A DNA stretch of 64,000 nt from Succinatimonas sp. CAG:777. Its GTDB lineage: Bacteria; Pseudomonadota; Gammaproteobacteria; Enterobacterales; Succinivibrionaceae. The stretch lies in assembly GCA_000431835.1 (NCBI GenBank), contig HF987957.1:28649-92648 (forward strand), given 5' to 3'. A program made the translations under genes and the position numbers. Positions 61,084-64,000 of this stretch are shown piece after piece. The notes beneath the pieces are model-generated. The model was not told where the DNA came from, searched no databases, and saw only the letters and a list, made by a program, of their open reading frames with translations. Positions within the stretch are counted from its first letter, which is position 1, and each line of letters begins with the position of its first letter.

Positions 61084-61779
61084 ATGAATTTAGGCTCAAC
61101 TCAAAATCTACAGGTTCAGAATCCAACAGAGGTATTTGACACCTTAAAAGGCTTACCTTTCGTATCTAACTCAGGCATCTATGACGGTACTATCGTCACT
61201 GCTCTAGCTGGTACCAAACGTGTTAATGGCGTTGAACAGCCATGTGCTCGCGTTGGTTTTAGAGTAGCAACTCAGGAAGGTGAGGCTCAGCTTTGGATTT
61301 CTTTAGATCTAAGTGGTGACTATGCATACCACTTGCAGCATTTGGCAATTCTCTGCAACTGCATTGACCAGAAAGGCAACCTGGTGATCAACGAGCATCA
61401 GGAACAGAAGAAGGATGGCACTGTAATGGTTGTATACCCTGACTTGGTTGGTAAGAAACTTAAAGTTGCTGTACGCAGAACCGGTGAGGCAGATTCAGGT
61501 CAGCCATATGTCAACCTAGCAGCTCTTTTATCTGTAGATGGTCGTACTGCTGTAGAGCTTATCAACAATCAGTCAGCATCATGGATCGCGACCAATCAGA
61601 AACGCTTAATGCCTGAAGGTTACCCTCTATTCCACGCAAAGCCAAAGGAGACAGCACCAAAGACAGCAGCTACAGGCTATGGTCAGCAAACTCAACAGCC
61701 ATACGGTCAGTCACAGCATCAGCAAGTGTATGGACAAGCTCCACAGCAACCAGTATCAGGTTACGGCTACGGCGCATAG
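61084..61779 (+). CDS. Phage single-strand DNA-binding protein analogue (DUF669-like)
   Basis: 231 residues. The first ~180 form a mixed alpha/beta domain (SNSGIYDGTIVTALAGTKRV, WISLDLSGDYAYHLQHLAIL) with the pattern of phage SSB-like DUF669 proteins. The last ~45 residues are rich in Gly, Gln, Tyr (GYGQQTQQPYGQSQHQQVYG), a tail like that of SSB-type proteins but without the acidic DDDIPF tip. Position after RecT supports ssDNA binding. Confidence 0.68.
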   Translation: MNLGSTQNLQVQNPTEVFDTLKGLPFVSNSGIYDGTIVTALAGTKRVNGVEQPCARVGFRVATQEGEAQLWISLDLSGDYAYHLQHLAILCNCIDQKGNLVINEHQEQKKDGTVMVVYPDLVGKKLKVAVRRTGEADSGQPYVNLAALLSVDGRTAVELINNQSASWIATNQKRLMPEGYPLFHAKPKETAPKTAATGYGQQTQQPYGQSQHQQVYGQAPQQPVSGYGYGA

Positions 61780-61788
61780 GAGTGAGTG

Positions 61789-62010
61789 ATGAATAAGCCA
61801 TTCTGCATTTATGGGGTGGCTTATCGCTCTAAAGCTGAATTTTGGAAGAGTTTGGGGTACGCATTCAGAACCTTCAACGAAAAGGAAACTACAGAATGGG
61901 TAGCCCAAAAATTGAGAGACAAAACAAAAGAAGAAATTCATGATTTTTTAAGCGATAAGCTCAACAAATTTTTGAAAAAAGAACGCAAAGGGACTATTTG
62001 GAATGTTTAA
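61789..62010 (+). CDS. Small GVxYRS-motif protein
   Basis: 73 residues from ATG 61789 (AGGAG eight bases upstream). NKPFCIYGVAYRSKAEFWKS opens it, much like FTYQGVEYRSMFECC in the protein at 52218-52493. Rest is helical and charged. Stop overlaps the next start by 8 bp. Function not recognised. Confidence 0.65.
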   Translation: MNKPFCIYGVAYRSKAEFWKSLGYAFRTFNEKETTEWVAQKLRDKTKEEIHDFLSDKLNKFLKKERKGTIWNV

Positions 62011-63706
62011 GCCTAGATGGTATCAGCAAGAAGCATGTGATGCATTCTGGCAGTTTGTAGAAACTAACCATGATGCAAGCAGAAACCCAGTTCTAGTTCT
62101 TCCAACTGGAACCGGAAAGAGCGTGATTATTGCTTTCATCATTCAGCACGCAGTTGAGTCATGGCATGGAGTTAAGGTCTTAATGCTTACTCATGTTGGA
62201 GAACTGGTTAAACAGAATGCAGGCAAATTAAGTTCAATCTGGCCAGAAGCAGACATTGGCATCTGCAGTGCAACTCTAGGTCATAAGGACACAGATAATT
62301 CCATTATTTTTGGAAATGTGCAGTCAGTTGCCCCATTATTGAAGCGTGATCCTAATATCTTTGGCCAACGTAACCTAATCATCATTGATGAGTGTCATAT
62401 GTTGTCTGAGGATGATAACTCTCAATACAGACAAGTGATTGCAGCTCTGAAGAAGTTAAGACCTCAGATGCGTATTTTAGGTCTGTCAGCAACTCCTTAT
62501 CGTATGAAAGGCGGTTATCTGACAGAGCAGAAGAATGCAGTCTTTACTGATATTGCTTATGACCTGAACTCACAGTTTGAGCGTTTAATCGAAGAAGGTT
62601 ATCTGTCACCAGTAACAACAGAGTGGACTAAGCCACATGTTGATCTGTCAGGTGTAGGAACCAGAGCCGGTGATTACAAGCTTGATGAACTGCAGAAGGC
62701 ATGTGGTGATGAAGCAATGCTGCAGAATGCTCTGGTTGAAGTAGTTAAGAGATCTGCAGGTCGCAGGGCATGGATTGTGTTTATAGCAGGTATTGAGAAC
62801 TGCAATAAATGCGCTCAGATGTTAAGAGATATGAGTATCAATGCTTATGCAGTCAATTCCTCTTTTACTGCAGATGAAAATGCAGAAAAGATTGAAGGCT
62901 TCAGAAAAGGAGAAATCAGATGTCTTGTATCTGCAGATCAGTTAACTACTGGTTTTGATGTTCCTCAGGTAGATCTGATTGCAATGTTACGCCCTACCAA
63001 GTCACCTGGTCTTTACGTTCAGATGGTTGGAAGAGGATTAAGACCTGCAGAGGGTAAAAAGGATTGCCTGGTATTAGACTTTGCAAGAAACATTGAGCGC
63101 TTAGGCCCTATCAATGCCCCATTCATACGCGCTCGCAATGATGCAGCAAAAAAATCATCAGACAAGAAACAGCAGGCACCGGTTAAAGTCTGTCCAGGAT
63201 GTAACAAATACATTCCAGTTCAGGCTACAGAGTGCCCTCATTGTGGCCAGAAGCTAGAAAGAAATCTTGAACTGGAACTAAAGGCAGGAGTTCTGATTGA
63301 AAGAACCTTTGGCCATCAGGCAAAAGCAGGCAGAAAGATTGCCACAGTAATTTCAGTAGATTACACAAAGTATAAAAGCTCCTCTGGAAATGTATCTTTT
63401 TGCGCTGTTTACACCTGCATAGTTGCAGGAAAGAAGAGAACACTGAAGAAATGGTTCACATTCAATCAGAAATCAACCTCTATTGGATATAAGGAAGCGG
63501 TTAAAGCCTGGAGAGAATTAAACAGCAATCCATATAGAGTGGTTCCTACATCAGTAGATGAAGCATATCAGAGGGCAAATGAATTAAAGAAACCTCTGGG
63601 CCTAGAGTTCATACCAAGAAACTTCTATTTTGGCAGCAAATTTGACGAAATCACAGAATTTTTATTTAACGAAACAACCGAAACAACAACCGCAAGGAGC
63701 GCATAA
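62003..63706 (+). CDS. SSL2-type DEAD/DEAH helicase with zinc ribbon
   Basis: 567 residues. PRWYQQEACDAFWQFVETNH (Q-like motif), LVLPTGTGKSVII (Walker A, about residue 35), LIIIDECHML (Walker B, DECH), GLSATPYRM (motif III), TGFDVPQVDLIAMLRPT and QMVGRGLRPAEGK (motif VI) are all present. Residues about 395-418 hold CPGC...CPHC, a zinc ribbon. A superfamily 2 helicase like those near phage recombination genes (compare the SSL2/UvsW family). Role probably in recombination-dependent replication. Confidence 0.9.
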   Translation: MFKPRWYQQEACDAFWQFVETNHDASRNPVLVLPTGTGKSVIIAFIIQHAVESWHGVKVLMLTHVGELVKQNAGKLSSIWPEADIGICSATLGHKDTDNSIIFGNVQSVAPLLKRDPNIFGQRNLIIIDECHMLSEDDNSQYRQVIAALKKLRPQMRILGLSATPYRMKGGYLTEQKNAVFTDIAYDLNSQFERLIEEGYLSPVTTEWTKPHVDLSGVGTRAGDYKLDELQKACGDEAMLQNALVEVVKRSAGRRAWIVFIAGIENCNKCAQMLRDMSINAYAVNSSFTADENAEKIEGFRKGEIRCLVSADQLTTGFDVPQVDLIAMLRPTKSPGLYVQMVGRGLRPAEGKKDCLVLDFARNIERLGPINAPFIRARNDAAKKSSDKKQQAPVKVCPGCNKYIPVQATECPHCGQKLERNLELELKAGVLIERTFGHQAKAGRKIATVISVDYTKYKSSSGNVSFCAVYTCIVAGKKRTLKKWFTFNQKSTSIGYKEAVKAWRELNSNPYRVVPTSVDEAYQRANELKKPLGLEFIPRNFYFGSKFDEITEFLFNETTETTTARSA

Positions 63707-63708
63707 GA

Positions 63709-64000
63709 ATGATTATTTCACCTCAGGAATTAAAAGCCATTTTAGCCTTTACTTCAAACAACAAAAAGGCACATGAATTTCTGCAGACGGTTTATGTTGA
63801 TTGCCAGAACTCAAGACTGATTGCAACTGATGGTTTTAGTCTGATTGTCTTCAAGTCTAAAGATGATAAAGACCTGCAGGCTGTTGTTAAAGCCGCACCT
63901 TCCTACTATGTCAACAAATCAATGATGAAGTGGTGCAGTTCCAATGAATTCAATCTGCATATTGACCTAATCACCGGCAAGGTGGCTGATGTTGATACTG
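63709..64000 (+). CDS. Phage protein with beta-clamp-like start (cut by window edge)
   Basis: 97 codons seen from ATG 63709 (AAGGAG nine bases upstream). IISPQELKAILAFTSNNKKA then VDCQNSRLIATDGFSLIVFK resembles the first domain of the sliding clamp, where RLVATDGHRL is typical. The rest is off the edge, so this is tentative: a DnaN-like clamp or a protein of related fold. Confidence 0.5.
   Translation, partial: MIISPQELKAILAFTSNNKKAHEFLQTVYVDCQNSRLIATDGFSLIVFKSKDDKDLQAVVKAAPSYYVNKSMMKWCSSNEFNLHIDLITGKVADVDT

Larger units (their letters stand above)
26975..64000. mobile_element. Prophage (SfV-like mosaic: HK97-type head, Mu-type contractile tail), right end not in window
   Basis: From the 3' end of tRNA-Ser onward: tyrosine integrase, minus-strand late operon (lysis, head, tail), lambda-style switch with CI and Cro, leftward replication genes, rightward recombination genes. 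The right attachment site lies beyond 64000. All essential structural genes seen are intact. The coordinates of the left end are approximate, because attL can only be fixed by comparison with attR. Confidence 0.92.

Overview
The window reads as one AT-rich gammaproteobacterial chromosome segment. The rlmKL-uup pair next to each other, an enolase, an rnm-type PHP phosphoesterase and an SstT transporter are gammaproteobacterial housekeeping genes. The GGGtGRT protein/NifU-like pair and the overall AT-rich style suggest an anaerobic gut member, perhaps Succinivibrionaceae; that family assignment is inference only.

Layout: (1) 1-16.2 kb is mostly core genome: eno (cut by the left edge), rnm, uup, rlmKL, a YbiR/ArsB-like permease, a decayed Rpn/PD-(D/E)XK nuclease, the GGGtGRT/NifU-like pair, sstT, and an MBOAT O-acyltransferase with its SGNH-like partner. 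A wreck of a GH31 glycosidase lies at 15.8-16.2 kb. (2) 16.6-25.9 kb is a Trb/VirB type IV secretion operon (VirB11-B2-B3-B4-B8-B9-B10-B5-B6). It has no relaxase, coupling protein or integrase in view, and it ends 15 bp from the 3' CCA of a tRNA-Pro. (3) A RibD-like reductase and a tRNA-Ser(GGA) follow. (4) From the 3' end of tRNA-Ser to the right edge (27-64 kb) lies a large prophage whose right end is not seen.

The prophage is a mosaic contractile-tail phage in the style of Shigella phage SfV: an HK97-type head module (TerS, TerL, portal, protease, capsid, connectors) joined to a complete Mu-type tail module in Mu order (gp37, sheath L, tube M, gp41 with a -1 frameshift product, tape measure, gp43 to gp48, fibre). 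Late genes run on the minus strand from the lysis cassette (holin, endolysin, Rz with an embedded Rz1) to the tail end, where two tiny genes sit beside the integrase: an XkdX-like protein and a 52-residue protein that looks like the glycyl-radical C-terminus of anaerobic ribonucleotide reductase NrdD.

The control region is lambda-like. A CI/S24 repressor and a Cro-like protein are divergent, with near-identical operator sites on both flanking promoters. The leftward early operon carries Cro, an initiator with internal iterons (probable origin), a DnaB-type helicase, a prim-pol, RusA and a Q-like protein. The rightward early operon carries a small membrane peptide, YqaJ nuclease, RecT-like annealase, SSB analogue, SSL2-type helicase and a partial clamp-like gene. 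Between the Q-like gene and the lysis genes lie an NYN-domain cargo gene with its own promoter and a long hairpin leader, then an activator-type promoter with three 11-bp repeats, then a terminator. This matches the pR'-tR' logic of Q antitermination; another strong terminator just after the capsid gene fits the same picture. Other cargo genes are a secreted Cys-containing protein at 35.0 kb with its own promoter and terminator, and a plus-strand membrane protein at 48.9 kb.
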